DNA of 64,000 nt, taken from Pseudomonas sp. ML2-2023-3. GTDB lineage: Bacteria > Pseudomonadota > Gammaproteobacteria > Pseudomonadales > Pseudomonadaceae. The notes under the pieces were generated by a model. It saw nothing but the letters and a program-made list of their open reading frames with translations. It did not search any database and had not been told where the DNA came from. The translations under genes and the position numbers were made by a program. The stretch's first letter is position 1. Every line of letters starts with the position of its first letter. Below, piece after piece: positions 16,677 to 26,107 of this stretch. Where the stretch lies: contig NZ_CP146343.1 of NCBI RefSeq assembly GCF_037055275.1, forward strand, positions 3,072,501 through 3,136,500, given 5' to 3'.

Positions 16677-17696
16677 GTGGAATTTCTTGCCGAGTACGCC
16701 AGTTTTCTGGCCAAGACCGTGACCCTGGTGGTTGCCATAGTGGTGGTCCTCGTGACCCTTGCGGCATTGCGTGGCAAGGGGCGCCGGGCCACCGGGCAAT
16801 TACAGGTGATCAAGCTCAATGACTTTTACAAAGGCCTGCGTGAGCGTCTTGAGCAGTCGTTGTTGTCCAAGAGCCAGCTCAAGGCACTGCACAAGCAGAC
16901 CGGTAAAGCGGACAAAAAGCAGAAAAAACAGCCGGATGACAAACCTCGGGTCTTTGTTCTGGACTTTGTCGGTGACATCAAGGCTTCTGCCACTGAAAGC
17001 CTGCGTCACGAAATCACTGCGTTGCTGACCCTCGCAAAGCCGACTGATGAAGTGGTCGTGCGCCTGGAAAGCGGTGGCGGCATGGTGCACAGCTATGGCC
17101 TGGCATCGTCGCAACTGGCGCGTATTCGCCAGGCAGGCATCCCGCTGACTGTCTGCATCGATAAAGTCGCCGCCAGTGGCGGTTATATGATGGCGTGCAT
17201 CGGGCAGAAAATTATCAGCGCACCGTTTGCGATTCTCGGCTCCATTGGCGTCGTTGCGCAGTTACCCAACGTCAACCGTCTGTTGAAAAAGCACGACATC
17301 GACTACGAAGTGCTGACGGCAGGCGAGTACAAGCGCACGCTGACGGTGTTTGGTGAAAACACCGAAAAAGGCCGCGAGAAGTTCCAGCAGGACCTGGACA
17401 TTACCCATCAGTTGTTCAAGAACTTTGTGGCCAAGTATCGTCCGCAACTGGCAATCGATGAAGTGGCCACCGGCGAAGTCTGGTTGGGTGTTGCCGCGGT
17501 CGACATGCAACTGGTCGATGAGCTCAAGACCAGCGACGAGTACCTGTCCGAGCGGGCCAGGGATGCCCAGCTTTATCACCTGCACTATGCCCAGCGTAAA
17601 AGCTTGCAGGAGCGAGTGGGGCTGGCGGCCAGCACGTCGGCTGAAAAGGTGGTTGATTCACTCTGGGCACGTTTGACTCAACAGCGTTTCTGGTAA
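16677..17696 (+). CDS. sohB: SohB-type inner-membrane signal-peptide peptidase family protease
   Basis: The 339-residue protein begins with GTG at 16677 behind AAGGAGAGG. An N-terminal membrane anchor (TVTLVVAIVVVLVTLAALRG) is followed by a lysine-rich linker, then the S49 protease domain. The Ser/Lys dyad is visible as Ser167 in AASGGYMMA and Lys219 in GEYKRTL. SohB cleaves within membrane-associated or secreted polypeptides on the periplasmic side. It is monocistronic, followed by a terminator-like stem, and sits at the same backbone position as in other pseudomonads. Confidence 0.93.
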   Translation: MEFLAEYASFLAKTVTLVVAIVVVLVTLAALRGKGRRATGQLQVIKLNDFYKGLRERLEQSLLSKSQLKALHKQTGKADKKQKKQPDDKPRVFVLDFVGDIKASATESLRHEITALLTLAKPTDEVVVRLESGGGMVHSYGLASSQLARIRQAGIPLTVCIDKVAASGGYMMACIGQKIISAPFAILGSIGVVAQLPNVNRLLKKHDIDYEVLTAGEYKRTLTVFGENTEKGREKFQQDLDITHQLFKNFVAKYRPQLAIDEVATGEVWLGVAAVDMQLVDELKTSDEYLSERARDAQLYHLHYAQRKSLQERVGLAASTSAEKVVDSLWARLTQQRFW

Positions 17697-17704
17697 TAAC
17701 CCCC

Positions 17705-17730
17705 GGCACTGTTGCAGTTGCAGCAGTGCC
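17705..17730 (+). terminator. Hairpin after sohB
   Basis: GGCACTGTTGC pairs with GCAGCAGTGCC (11 pairs, one G-T) around the loop AGTT, followed by ATTTGTTT. It lies 8 bases after the sohB stop and is a plausible intrinsic terminator. Confidence 0.7.
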
Positions 17731-17889
17731 ATTTGTTTGGAACTTGTTCTGGTTTTTAAGTGCGGTAATTATTAATTGTTTTAAACCTGTTTTTAACTGA
17801 GTTGCTAACAGTGTGATCAAGTAATTAACGGACTTTATTAATGTGCGCTCTATAAGCTGGCGGTATCACACCTATGCCGAGCTTGAGCC
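17731..17889 (+). promoter_or_regulatory. AT-rich leader upstream of the first LRR-NEL gene
   Basis: About 160 bases with many A/T runs (for example TAATTATTAATTG) in otherwise GC-rich surroundings. Such islands are typical binding regions for MvaT/H-NS-type silencers and mark acquired genes. No clear -35/-10 pair or Shine-Dalgarno was found before ATG 17890. Confidence 0.5.
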
Positions 17890-20800
17890 ATGACACACAC
17901 TAGTGCATCACAGACAGAACACTCCGTTATTGAACGCGCCAGCCAACTGGCCAATACGCGGGCCGATAATCAACATGGTGATTATATAGCTGCCTTGTTG
18001 GCGCCCTGGTTTATTCAGGCAGACCCCGGCTTGCGTGAGGCATTGCGCAACAGCTTTATCCAGGGCCAGGAGGCCCAGCGCGCGGTAGGCGCTGTCCTGG
18101 CCGGGTTGCAACCCATCGAACAGTTTGCTGAACCGCTGCTCAAGGCCGCGCTGGCGGGTCGCGGCTGGGGCCAGGTGAACCCCAGAGCCTACGGGATCAA
18201 GCATGTTCGTCTGTTGAGTAACCTGACGCTGTTCTTTGCCCGTCAGCAAGTCAAGCTGGTGGACACGCTGATCAGGTTAACCTTGCCCGATATCCTGCAC
18301 CCCGAGTCACTGGAGCTTGATCTGGTAGCCAGCACCACTGACCACAGTTTTTTGCAAGCGGCGTTGCAGAACTTTGAAGTTTCAGAAACCCGCAGTGACG
18401 GCTTTGATTCGGATAGTTGTATTTATGAAGTTGTTGGCCGAAGGCAGGTTGAACACGCGACCCTGAAGCCGCAACACTTTGCACTTATATGCCGCGACTT
18501 GAACCTGGGTATGCAGTACCAGAGGCATTTGGCTGATGTGTTTGAACCGGTCGATGGCAACTTGGCGCCGGAGAATGTCAATTCCAGAGTTTCCAAATTA
18601 AATCGGTTGTTCAGCCGGAACATACGCTGCGAAGTCTTGTCGGCCCTGCACATGGCGCATATGAAGAGGGAGGTCATGACGGCGCATTACGCTTTTGTGC
18701 TCAATCTGTTGTCGGCCCCCGGGAATCGATTGGCGGGCATGCTGCCTGGCCATAGCACGTTGCAGATCATGGGCTTTGAAGTGCCGGGGGTGATGGTCTT
18801 TTGGCCCGAGCAACAGCCCGTGCAGCAAGTACAGGCGTGCGTACTTTATCTGCCGAACAGTCCTGATCGGGCTTTTCACGCATTTGAATCTTTTGAAATG
18901 CTCAAGGCGACATTGCGCGAGTGGTTGAAGGGCCAGGTGTTTGCTCGTTACTTCTTTGAACGGGTGCCGCTGCGTCACCGCGCCGAGTTCATGCGGCGTA
19001 CGGACATGAAGCATGTGACCTGGGATTCGCTGTTGCTGCGCCGCCCGCCCATTATCAATGAGCCGGCCCTGATGTCCGAGAGCGTGCATCTGCCCCAGAC
19101 AGAAGCCCCCTGTGTCGTGGCCTGGCGTTTGCAACTGGCGAAAATCAAGGACGATGCCAGATTGCTGGTCGTGCCCACTGAAGACGAAGATTCCAAGACC
19201 CGCCTGGAAGGTCAGGCAACCTTTCTGAATACCGGGCTCAGCCTGCTCACATTGGCGCTGGGGTTTGTGCCTGTTCTGGGTGAGATTTTGCTGGTAACCA
19301 GTGTGATTCAGCTGGGTGTCGATGTGTATGACGGGATCAAGGCCTGGCAACGCAATGATCGCGTCGCGGCCCTGGAGCACTTGTTCGATATCGCACAAAA
19401 CGTTGCCCTGGCGGCCGGTTCTGCCGGGGCTGCATCCACATTGCGTCCATTGCCCGTGGTGGATGCGCTGGTGCCTGTGCGCACGGTCACAGGCCAGTTG
19501 CGTTTGTGGCGCCCGGACCTTGAGCCCTATGTGTTCAAGGACGTCTCGTTGACCGGAGTCGTCCCCGATGCGCAAGGGCTGCACAGCGTGGGCGGCAGGC
19601 AATTTATCCAGCTTGAAGGTCGTGTGTTCCGGGTGATGCCGGTTGCCGGCGCGCGGCAGGGCTTTATCCAGCATCCCACGGACGCCGGGGCCTATACGCC
19701 CCGGCTCGAACATAACGGTTGCGGGGCATGGGTGCATGAACTGGAGACCCCCATGCAATGGTCGCGTGCGCAGTTGTTCAGCCGCCTCGGTCCTGAGGTG
19801 AAAGGGGTGTCACAGGCAACGGCCGAGCTGATTTTGAAGGTGACCAATACCGGTGAGGGGCTGCTGCGCAAGCTGTACATGGATCACCTGCCGCCACCGG
19901 CCATGCTGGCGGACAGCATCAAGCGCGTACGGTTAAGTGAAATGATCGAGAGTTTTATCGAGCAGATGAAACAGGGCATCAATCGCTCCGTAGACAATGC
20001 GTCGTTGCAACTGCAACTGCTGACCCGATTGCCGGGTTGGCCTGCGGATCGAGTGCTGCGCCTGGTCGACAGGGAGGGGGTGGTGCTGGAGGAATATGGC
20101 CCTGATCGGGTGGAAACCCATCCGCGACTGCAAATTGCTGAAAGCCAGGTCAGGAACGGCGATCTGTTGAAAGTGACCCTGGAATGCCTGTCATCCCGTC
20201 AAGTCGACAGATTGCTGGGGCAGCCTGTCAGGGGGCTGGAGGCGCAGGTTCAAGCTCTTTCGCGCATGTTGGGTGAGCTTGCCCAGGTGAGCAAAGCCGA
20301 GCTGCTCTCGCGGCTGTACAGCGGTGGCGAGGTTGTGCCAAGGCTGGCACACAGGCTTAGAAGACAGTTTCCCGGCTTGCCGGTGCCCGTGCTGGAAGAG
20401 TTGATCAGCCACTTGTCCCCTGAAGAACTTGATGCCCTCGGCAGTGGCGAACGTCTGCAGCTGCATGTTCTGGAGGAGGCGCGCCGTTACGCCCAGGTTG
20501 TGCGCTTGAATCGCTCGATAGAGGGGCTCTACTTTGAAGCCTTGCGCAACGCCGACAGCAACTCGCTGGCCTTGTTGGCCCTGGCGGATTTTCCGGGCTG
20601 GCCCGCGTATTTGCGCCTTGTGATTCGTGACAAGCGTACCGGTGAAGTGCTGCACTCCGTGGGCAATGCCACGGCCACGAATACCCGGGAGTTTCTCAAG
20701 GGTGATGGCGAGTACGAGATTTCTGGAACTGTTCAGAGAAGGGCTTATCGCAGTGCCGATCTGTTGAACTGTGTGGCTTATACGCTGACGCCTGCGGAGC

Positions 20801-22971
20801 GCAGCGTACTGGGCCTTCCCGTGGTCGATGCCGGGGCAGTGCTTGGTCGCAAGATTGCCGACGCGGCGGCACGCAATCGGGCGCGCAGTGCCCAGTTGAT
20901 GGGTATGCAACCCATTAAACCCTGGTTCAGATCTCCGTTGCGCCTGGCTGATGGCCGTGTGGGATACACCCTGGGCGGGCGCTCGGGACGCTTGCTGGAA
21001 GAGCAAAGCCCCAGGCAGCTCAAGGACCTGGCCAGAGAACTGTTCCCGACCATGAGCGAGGCACAGGTGGGGCAGTTTTTGTACCGATTGAGGCTTAGTC
21101 CGCAATTGGCTGCCCAGGCCCTGACCCAGCTCAAGGCGCAGTTGCAGACACTGCGCAACGATCTTGACCATTGGGTGGGCAGCACGGTGTGGAGCCAGCC
21201 GACGGTGGGGCCGCGGGTGCAGGTATCGGCCCAGGTCAAGCGCGGGATCAGCCAGACCCTGATTCGCACCTGGCGCAGGCTGGGCGAGAGTGTGCATCTG
21301 GAAGGGCACAGCGGGTATGTCCTGGATCTCAATGCATGGCCGGTTGATTGCCTGCCGGATCTGTCGGCGGATTTCAGCCATGTCAGCTCATTGCGCTTGC
21401 ACAACTCGCCAAACGGTCAATTCCCCGACAGGTTTCTGGAGCAGTTCCCTCATCTGCGAATAGTGTCCCTGGTCAACAGCCAGCTTGCCGAACTGCCTGC
21501 GGCGCTTTCCAGCATGCCTGAACTGCTCGAACTGAATCTGCGTGGCAATCAGATTGTGTTAAACGAGAGTGCAGCCACCCTGCTGTCGGGGCTGACCAGG
21601 CTCAAATCCCTTGATCTGGTGGGCAACCCTCTGGGCAGGCGCATCTCTGTTCAGCGCATGGTGGATCTTGAACAACTCAAGCTGCGCTATACCGGCCTGC
21701 AAACCTGGCCTGAGGGTGTGCTGTCACTCAGGCGCCTGCAAACCCTTGATCTGCGTGACAACAGCATCAGTCGCATACCGCCAGAGGTGCTGACTGCCGG
21801 CAGGGCTGCGGTTAATCGAGTCACGTTCTTGCATGACAACCCGTTGAGTGCGGACTCTTTGCGCCGCCTGGAAAATTACCGGCGCGAGCACGGCATCACC
21901 TTTGGCATCAGGCCACGTCGTCAACATGTCGAACCCGTACGCGGGATTTTTCATTGGGCGCCAGAGCCTACGGCCGAACAACTTGGCGTCTGGAGTGATC
22001 TGAGAGGCATTGGTCGCTCGACTGATTTTTTCCGCGTCCTGGAGGACCTCAGCGCGTCATCCCAGTATTTGCGCGGGCGTGAAAATTTAACGACGCGCGT
22101 TTGGAGCATGCTTGACGGAATGCACGGCAACAGTGAGTTGCGAGAGCAGTTATTTGACGTATCGGCCAATCCGAATACCTGTGCCGATGGCATTCCGATG
22201 ATCTTTGCGGACCTGGAACTTCGACACCAGATCATGACGGCTCAAGGCGCAGCCAATGCCGAAGAAAAACTCCTGCGACTGAGTTATGGGCTGTTTCGCA
22301 TCGAGTTGCTGGACACCCATGTGCAAGGGGTCATTGAATCGCGAATTGCCCAGGTCCATACCGATCAGCGAAATTACGTCCAGCAGTTGCAGCGCCTGGT
22401 TGATGCTGCGGGTACGGTTGAGCTGGATCAGCCCCTGGCGGACATGACCCCGCAGGAGCAGCAAGGTATTGCTTATCGGCTGGCAACGCCGCAAGCCATG
22501 CAGTTGGCGCAGAGGCTCAGCCCTGTTGACTTGCAGCTTCGGCTCGAACGGATCGAACCGTTGGAAGTACAGATGTTTTATCAGGTCAGGTTAGCCGAGG
22601 AACTTGGTTTGCCCGCACGGCCCAGGAGCATGATCTTTGAACGGTTGGCCAACGTAACCCCGGAGGAACTGGAGGCTGCAAAATACTATGTGTTGAGTGA
22701 GGACACGCTGGCCAAGCGGATTGCCTTCATTGAAAAACAGGCGTTCTGGGAAGCGTTTCTGGAGAAGAAGTACCCTGCGGTGTTTCAGTCAGCGGATTCT
22801 CCATTGCATGAGCGCATGCAGTCGCTATATGTCGGGCGCGAGAGCATGTCCAGTCAGGACTATGTTGAGCAAACAGGGGAGGTAGGGGAAAGTCGTCGCC
22901 AAGCGAGAGAGGTCATCATCAGCCGATTGACCCGGGAAGAAATAGCAGAACATCCGTTTATGCAGGTTTAG
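17890..22971 (+). CDS. Giant LRR protein with C-terminal NEL-type ubiquitin ligase domain (effector-like)
   Basis: A 1693-residue protein. The N-terminal two thirds match the large Pseudomonas dermonecrotic-toxin-like (DUF6543-type) architecture, with a strongly hydrophobic segment near residues 447-480 (GLSLLTLALGFVPVLGEIL). Residues about 1165-1300 form leucine-rich repeats (LPELLELNLRGNQI-like units). The C-terminus resembles the IpaH/SspH NEL E3 ligase: CADG with Cys1431 as the likely catalytic thiol, followed by FADLELRHQ and LLRLSYGLFRIELLD, mirroring the NEL pattern CxDR...LGREMFRLEIL. NEL enzymes transfer host ubiquitin inside eukaryotic cells, so this is probably an exported effector. 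No export signal, chaperone gene or secretion system is visible. It is a paralogue of the 26108 gene; both contain RLWxPDLxPY and LEHNxxGAW segments. Confidence 0.85.
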   Translation: MTHTSASQTEHSVIERASQLANTRADNQHGDYIAALLAPWFIQADPGLREALRNSFIQGQEAQRAVGAVLAGLQPIEQFAEPLLKAALAGRGWGQVNPRAYGIKHVRLLSNLTLFFARQQVKLVDTLIRLTLPDILHPESLELDLVASTTDHSFLQAALQNFEVSETRSDGFDSDSCIYEVVGRRQVEHATLKPQHFALICRDLNLGMQYQRHLADVFEPVDGNLAPENVNSRVSKLNRLFSRNIRCEVLSALHMAHMKREVMTAHYAFVLNLLSAPGNRLAGMLPGHSTLQIMGFEVPGVMVFWPEQQPVQQVQACVLYLPNSPDRAFHAFESFEMLKATLREWLKGQVFARYFFERVPLRHRAEFMRRTDMKHVTWDSLLLRRPPIINEPALMSESVHLPQTEAPCVVAWRLQLAKIKDDARLLVVPTEDEDSKTRLEGQATFLNTGLSLLTLALGFVPVLGEILLVTSVIQLGVDVYDGIKAWQRNDRVAALEHLFDIAQNVALAAGSAGAASTLRPLPVVDALVPVRTVTGQLRLWRPDLEPYVFKDVSLTGVVPDAQGLHSVGGRQFIQLEGRVFRVMPVAGARQGFIQHPTDAGAYTPRLEHNGCGAWVHELETPMQWSRAQLFSRLGPEVKGVSQATAELILKVTNTGEGLLRKLYMDHLPPPAMLADSIKRVRLSEMIESFIEQMKQGINRSVDNASLQLQLLTRLPGWPADRVLRLVDREGVVLEEYGPDRVETHPRLQIAESQVRNGDLLKVTLECLSSRQVDRLLGQPVRGLEAQVQALSRMLGELAQVSKAELLSRLYSGGEVVPRLAHRLRRQFPGLPVPVLEELISHLSPEELDALGSGERLQLHVLEEARRYAQVVRLNRSIEGLYFEALRNADSNSLALLALADFPGWPAYLRLVIRDKRTGEVLHSVGNATATNTREFLKGDGEYEISGTVQRRAYRSADLLNCVAYTLTPAERSVLGLPVVDAGAVLGRKIADAAARNRARSAQLMGMQPIKPWFRSPLRLADGRVGYTLGGRSGRLLEEQSPRQLKDLARELFPTMSEAQVGQFLYRLRLSPQLAAQALTQLKAQLQTLRNDLDHWVGSTVWSQPTVGPRVQVSAQVKRGISQTLIRTWRRLGESVHLEGHSGYVLDLNAWPVDCLPDLSADFSHVSSLRLHNSPNGQFPDRFLEQFPHLRIVSLVNSQLAELPAALSSMPELLELNLRGNQIVLNESAATLLSGLTRLKSLDLVGNPLGRRISVQRMVDLEQLKLRYTGLQTWPEGVLSLRRLQTLDLRDNSISRIPPEVLTAGRAAVNRVTFLHDNPLSADSLRRLENYRREHGITFGIRPRRQHVEPVRGIFHWAPEPTAEQLGVWSDLRGIGRSTDFFRVLEDLSASSQYLRGRENLTTRVWSMLDGMHGNSELREQLFDVSANPNTCADGIPMIFADLELRHQIMTAQGAANAEEKLLRLSYGLFRIELLDTHVQGVIESRIAQVHTDQRNYVQQLQRLVDAAGTVELDQPLADMTPQEQQGIAYRLATPQAMQLAQRLSPVDLQLRLERIEPLEVQMFYQVRLAEELGLPARPRSMIFERLANVTPEELEAAKYYVLSEDTLAKRIAFIEKQAFWEAFLEKKYPAVFQSADSPLHERMQSLYVGRESMSSQDYVEQTGEVGESRRQAREVIISRLTREEIAEHPFMQV

Positions 22972-23004
22972 CCTGGCGCGGCGCCTGAATAAACCTTGAA
23001 GATG

Positions 23005-23034
23005 GGCTGGCCTTGGGTGAACCCAAGGCCAGCC
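23005..23034. terminator. Perfect 14-bp stem between convergent genes
   Basis: GGCTGGCCTTGGGT and ACCCAAGGCCAGCC are separated by GA. It lies between the LRR-NEL gene and the convergent DUF934 gene. There is no long T tract, so it is a terminator-like hairpin rather than a textbook one. Confidence 0.65.
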
Positions 23035-23040
23035 ACACAC

Positions 23041-23535
23041 TTAACGACGGCGGAACAGCGGCATCGGCTCGTCGCTCGACGACTGGTAGGTCACCGAAAA
23101 ATCCTTCAAGCCTTCCAGTGCTTCGTACGGGTCTTTATCGGCGCGAATGGCGAACGCGTCAAAACCGCAGCGATGCAGATAGAACAACTGGTCGCGCAGC
23201 ACATCGCCAATGGCGCGCAATTCGCCTTTGTAACCATAACGGTCACGCAGCAAGCGGGCATTGGAGTAGCTGCGACCATCGGTGAAGGCCGGGAAGTTCA
23301 GGGCAATGACCTGAAAATGCGCCACGTCTTCGCCCAGTTCCTCGGCTTCTTCATCGCTGTCCAGCCACACACCCAGGCCGCCATCACGGGCCTTGAGTGC
23401 ATGGCCGTGCTCGCGCCACATCACCAACGGGACGATGAGATCGTCGCAGTTGGAGATTTCGTCAAAGGTGGTTTCCTTGGGCAGCAAGTGCCAGGTTTCG
23501 TCGATGACCTGATTGTTCTTAATGATTCGCTGCAT
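23041..23535 (-). CDS. DUF934 family protein, CysI partner
   Basis: The 164-residue protein starts at ATG 23535, overlapping the end of cysI by 17 bases; the longer frame to 23616 is rejected because it would bury its start in cysI. DUF934 proteins are cytoplasmic, cofactor-less in sequence, and in proteobacteria are almost always encoded immediately after cysI-type sulfite reductases, where they are thought to assist assimilatory sulfite reduction. The conserved sections RDGGLGVWLDSDEEAEEL and FPAFTDGRSYSNARLLRDR are clear. No catalytic residues can be named. Confidence 0.9.
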   Translation of the reverse strand: MQRIIKNNQVIDETWHLLPKETTFDEISNCDDLIVPLVMWREHGHALKARDGGLGVWLDSDEEAEELGEDVAHFQVIALNFPAFTDGRSYSNARLLRDRYGYKGELRAIGDVLRDQLFYLHRCGFDAFAIRADKDPYEALEGLKDFSVTYQSSSDEPMPLFRRR

Positions 23536-25177
23536 AGACGCGCTCCTTGAAAGGGTCAATGCCGATACGTTGATAGGTGTCGATGAAGCGCTCGTCTTCG
23601 GTACGTTTTTCAACATAGACGTCGATCAGCTTTTCAATCACATCCGGCATGGCGTCTTGTGCGAACGAAGGACCGAGGATTTTGCCCAGACTTGCGTCAC
23701 GGCTGGCGCTGCCACCCAGGGACACCTGATAGAACTCGGCGCCTTTCTTGTCGACACCCAGAATCCCGATGTGACCGACGTGGTGGTGACCACAGGCGTT
23801 CATGCAACCGGAGATGTTCAGGTCCAGCTCGCCGATGTCGAACAGGTAGTCCAGGTCTTCGAAACGACGCTGGATCGATTCGGCGATCGGGATCGACTTG
23901 GCGTTGGCCAGGGAGCAGAAATCGCCGCCCGGGCAGCAGATCATGTCGGTCAGCAAGCCAATGTTCGGCGTGGCAAAGCCATTTTCGCGCAACTCGCCCC
24001 ACATGGTGAACAACTGGTTCTCTTCCACATCGGCAAGAATGATGTTCTGTTCGTGGGAGGTGCGCAGCTGGCCAAAGCTGAAGCGGTCGGCCATGTCGGC
24101 GATTGCGTCCCACTGTTTGTCGGTCACATCGCCCGGTGCGACGCCGGTAGGCTTCAGCGACAGGGTAACAGCGACATAACCCGGCTTTTTATGGGCCAGG
24201 GTATTGCGGGTACGCCAACGGGCGAAGCCCGGGTGCTGCTTGTCGAGTTCGGCCAGTTCAGCGCCGAAGTCAGGCAGGGCTTTGTAGTCCGGGTCCACGA
24301 AGTGCTTGGCGATACGCTGTACTTCAGCTTCGGTCAGGGTATTCGAGCCACCGCGCAGGTGAACCATTTCGGCTTCAACGCGCTCTGCAAACACTTCAGG
24401 CGTCAGGGCCTTGACCAGAATCTTGATCCGCGCCTTGTACTTGTTGTCACGACGGCCATAGCGGTTGTAAACCCGCAGGATGGCTTCGAGGTAGCTCAGC
24501 AGGTCTTGCCACGGCAAGAACTCGTTGATGAACGCGCCGATGACCGGCGTACGGCCCAGGCCGCCACCCACGAGTACGCGAAAGCCCAGATCGCCGGCTT
24601 CGTTGAATACGGGCTCAAGACCAATGTCATGGACTTCGATTGCAGCACGGTCGGATGTCGAGCCGTTGATTGCAATTTTGAATTTGCGTGGCAGGTAGGC
24701 GAATTCCGGGTGGAAGGTCGTCCACTGACGCACGATTTCGCACCAAGGGCGCGAATCGATCAGTTCATCGGCAGCGACACCGGCGAACTGGTCGGTGGTG
24801 ACGTTGCGCAGGCAGTTACCGCTGGTCTGAATGGCGTGCATCTGCACGGTTGCCAGCTCTTCCAGAATGTCCGGAATATCTTCCAGCGCGGGCCAGTTGA
24901 ACTGCACGTTCTGGCGGGTACTGATGTGGGCATAGCCCTTGTCATAGTCGCGAGCGATTTTGGCCATCATTCGCGCCTGGCGCGAAGTCAGTTGACCATA
25001 CGGCACCGCAACTCGCAGCATCGGGGCAAAACGTTGAACATAAAGGCCATTTTGCAGGCGCAGGGGGCGGAACTCTTCTTCGCTCAGCTCACCTGCCAGA
25101 TAGCGTCGGGTCTGATCCCGGAACTGCTTTACGCGGTCCTCGATGATCCGCTGATCGTACTCGTCATATACGTACAT
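23519..25177 (-). CDS. cysI: Assimilatory sulfite (nitrite/sulfite) reductase hemoprotein
   Basis: This 552-residue siroheme/[4Fe-4S] enzyme reduces sulfite to sulfide with six electrons in cysteine synthesis. The four cluster-binding cysteines are visible as CPGGDFC (first pair) and GCMNACGHH (second pair). The duplicated ferredoxin-like parachute domains and siroheme-binding arginines (for example TSGNCLRNVTTDQF) are present. It is translationally coupled to DUF934 by a 17-base overlap. The 240-base region upstream (25178-25418) should hold its promoter and, by family knowledge, CysB-type sites; none could be read with certainty. Confidence 0.95.
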   Translation of the reverse strand: MYVYDEYDQRIIEDRVKQFRDQTRRYLAGELSEEEFRPLRLQNGLYVQRFAPMLRVAVPYGQLTSRQARMMAKIARDYDKGYAHISTRQNVQFNWPALEDIPDILEELATVQMHAIQTSGNCLRNVTTDQFAGVAADELIDSRPWCEIVRQWTTFHPEFAYLPRKFKIAINGSTSDRAAIEVHDIGLEPVFNEAGDLGFRVLVGGGLGRTPVIGAFINEFLPWQDLLSYLEAILRVYNRYGRRDNKYKARIKILVKALTPEVFAERVEAEMVHLRGGSNTLTEAEVQRIAKHFVDPDYKALPDFGAELAELDKQHPGFARWRTRNTLAHKKPGYVAVTLSLKPTGVAPGDVTDKQWDAIADMADRFSFGQLRTSHEQNIILADVEENQLFTMWGELRENGFATPNIGLLTDMICCPGGDFCSLANAKSIPIAESIQRRFEDLDYLFDIGELDLNISGCMNACGHHHVGHIGILGVDKKGAEFYQVSLGGSASRDASLGKILGPSFAQDAMPDVIEKLIDVYVEKRTEDERFIDTYQRIGIDPFKERVYAANH

Positions 25178-25418
25178 ATAGGTCCTGTTCTCAGGCTGCT
25201 AACAGCTTATCTGCGCGCACGGCCGCGCACTCCCCACGGAGCGGGGCACGATACCAGTTTGTAGTTATGCGCAAAAGTGATGTTTAAGCATATGCAAAGA
25301 ACCAAAACGACTATAAGAGGTTGATTCTCAATCCCTTACTTGTGGTCGGGGCATTGCTGGACTTAACTGAGCAGAAGTCTTCAAGCAATCACCCATAAAA
25401 CCGAAAAGAGGCGATGCG

Positions 25419-25532
25419 ATGAGTACTCCCGTGAAAGCGCGCAAAAACGACAGCAAGGTTGATGCGTGGGCTATTTTTTTCCTGATCATTCTGGTGGTTG
25501 CCACGGCGGTGTTTTGGGTGAGTCATCAGTAG
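25419..25532 (+). CDS. Small single-pass membrane protein, 37 residues
   Basis: ATG 25419 behind GAAAAGAGG opens a 37-codon frame: a basic, polar N-terminus (MSTPVKARKNDSK), one hydrophobic helix (AIFFLIILVVATAVFWV), then SHQ and TAG. The composition, Shine-Dalgarno and position divergent from cysI support a real short gene. Its function is unknown. It sits just upstream of a REPIN. Confidence 0.65.
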   Translation: MSTPVKARKNDSKVDAWAIFFLIILVVATAVFWVSHQ

Positions 25533-25538
25533 CCGCCC

Positions 25539-25702
25539 TGTAGTCGCTGACGAGCCGTGCGAGGCTGCGATCGGCGTGAGGCGGCACCCCGACGTAGCAG
25601 TTTTAAATCAGCTTCCACGGTTAATCAGGCAAACCGCGTGTACCGGTTTTGCGACCGCTTCGCGATCGATCGCAGCCTCGTTCCACTCGTCAGCGACTAC
25701 AC
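25539..25702. repeat. REPIN with conserved inner spacer
   Basis: TGTAGTCGCTGACGAGCCGT and its complement enclose about 120 bases. The inner part, including CTTCCACGGTTAATCAGGCA and the following AACCGCGTGTAC, is nearly identical to the element at 57989-58136, so the spacer itself is conserved along with the palindromic ends. Confidence 0.8.
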
Positions 25703-25730
25703 GCGGGATGGGTGATGAAGTCCGGGTTCG

Positions 25731-25949
25731 TTATACCCCCGCCAGATGCAGCACCAGCTTGACGATCCCGAACAGGATCAAGGCAAACACCGCGGTAAAT
25801 AACAGGCCCAACAGCAAAAAATGGGCGGGTTTGCCGTGGGTGAAATCCCGGGTCCGGTTTTTTCCGCTCTGTACGCCAAACGCAGCGGCCATCACGCTGT
25901 GCAGCATTTGCCAGAAGGTCGGTGGCTTGTTGTCCGCAGGATCGTCCAT
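25731..25949 (-). CDS. DUF2970 family small membrane protein
   Basis: A 72-residue protein starting MDDPADNKPPTFWQML at ATG 25949; a longer frame to 26084 lacks an obvious ribosome site. It has an amphipathic N-terminus, the segment AAFGVQSGKNRTRDF and one C-terminal membrane helix (FLLLGLLFTAVFALILFGIV). The domain is widespread in Gammaproteobacteria and uncharacterised. Its start lies 158 bases from the divergent start of the second LRR-NEL gene. Confidence 0.85.
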   Translation of the reverse strand: MDDPADNKPPTFWQMLHSVMAAAFGVQSGKNRTRDFTHGKPAHFLLLGLLFTAVFALILFGIVKLVLHLAGV

Positions 25950-26107
25950 TTGCCTCTCCTCTGTTGTTCGCACCCGCTCGATACAGCGTAGCCAAGACCT
26001 GGGGCTGGGAGCGGGTATTTCCCGGTGCGCTAACGGACTACCACCCGCCGATTTGGAACTTTCGTAGTAGTGAGGCTCATTCAAACGAGTCTCTGGAAGT
26101 TCCCACT

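Noticed and set aside
16677..17696. sohB as part of the LRR-NEL effector locus (processing protease)
   Set aside because: A terminator-like stem and an AT-rich boundary separate them, and sohB is at its conserved backbone position.
23513..25264. 583-residue plus-strand frame opposite cysI
   Set aside because: cysI carries all four cluster cysteines; the antisense frame has no signature.
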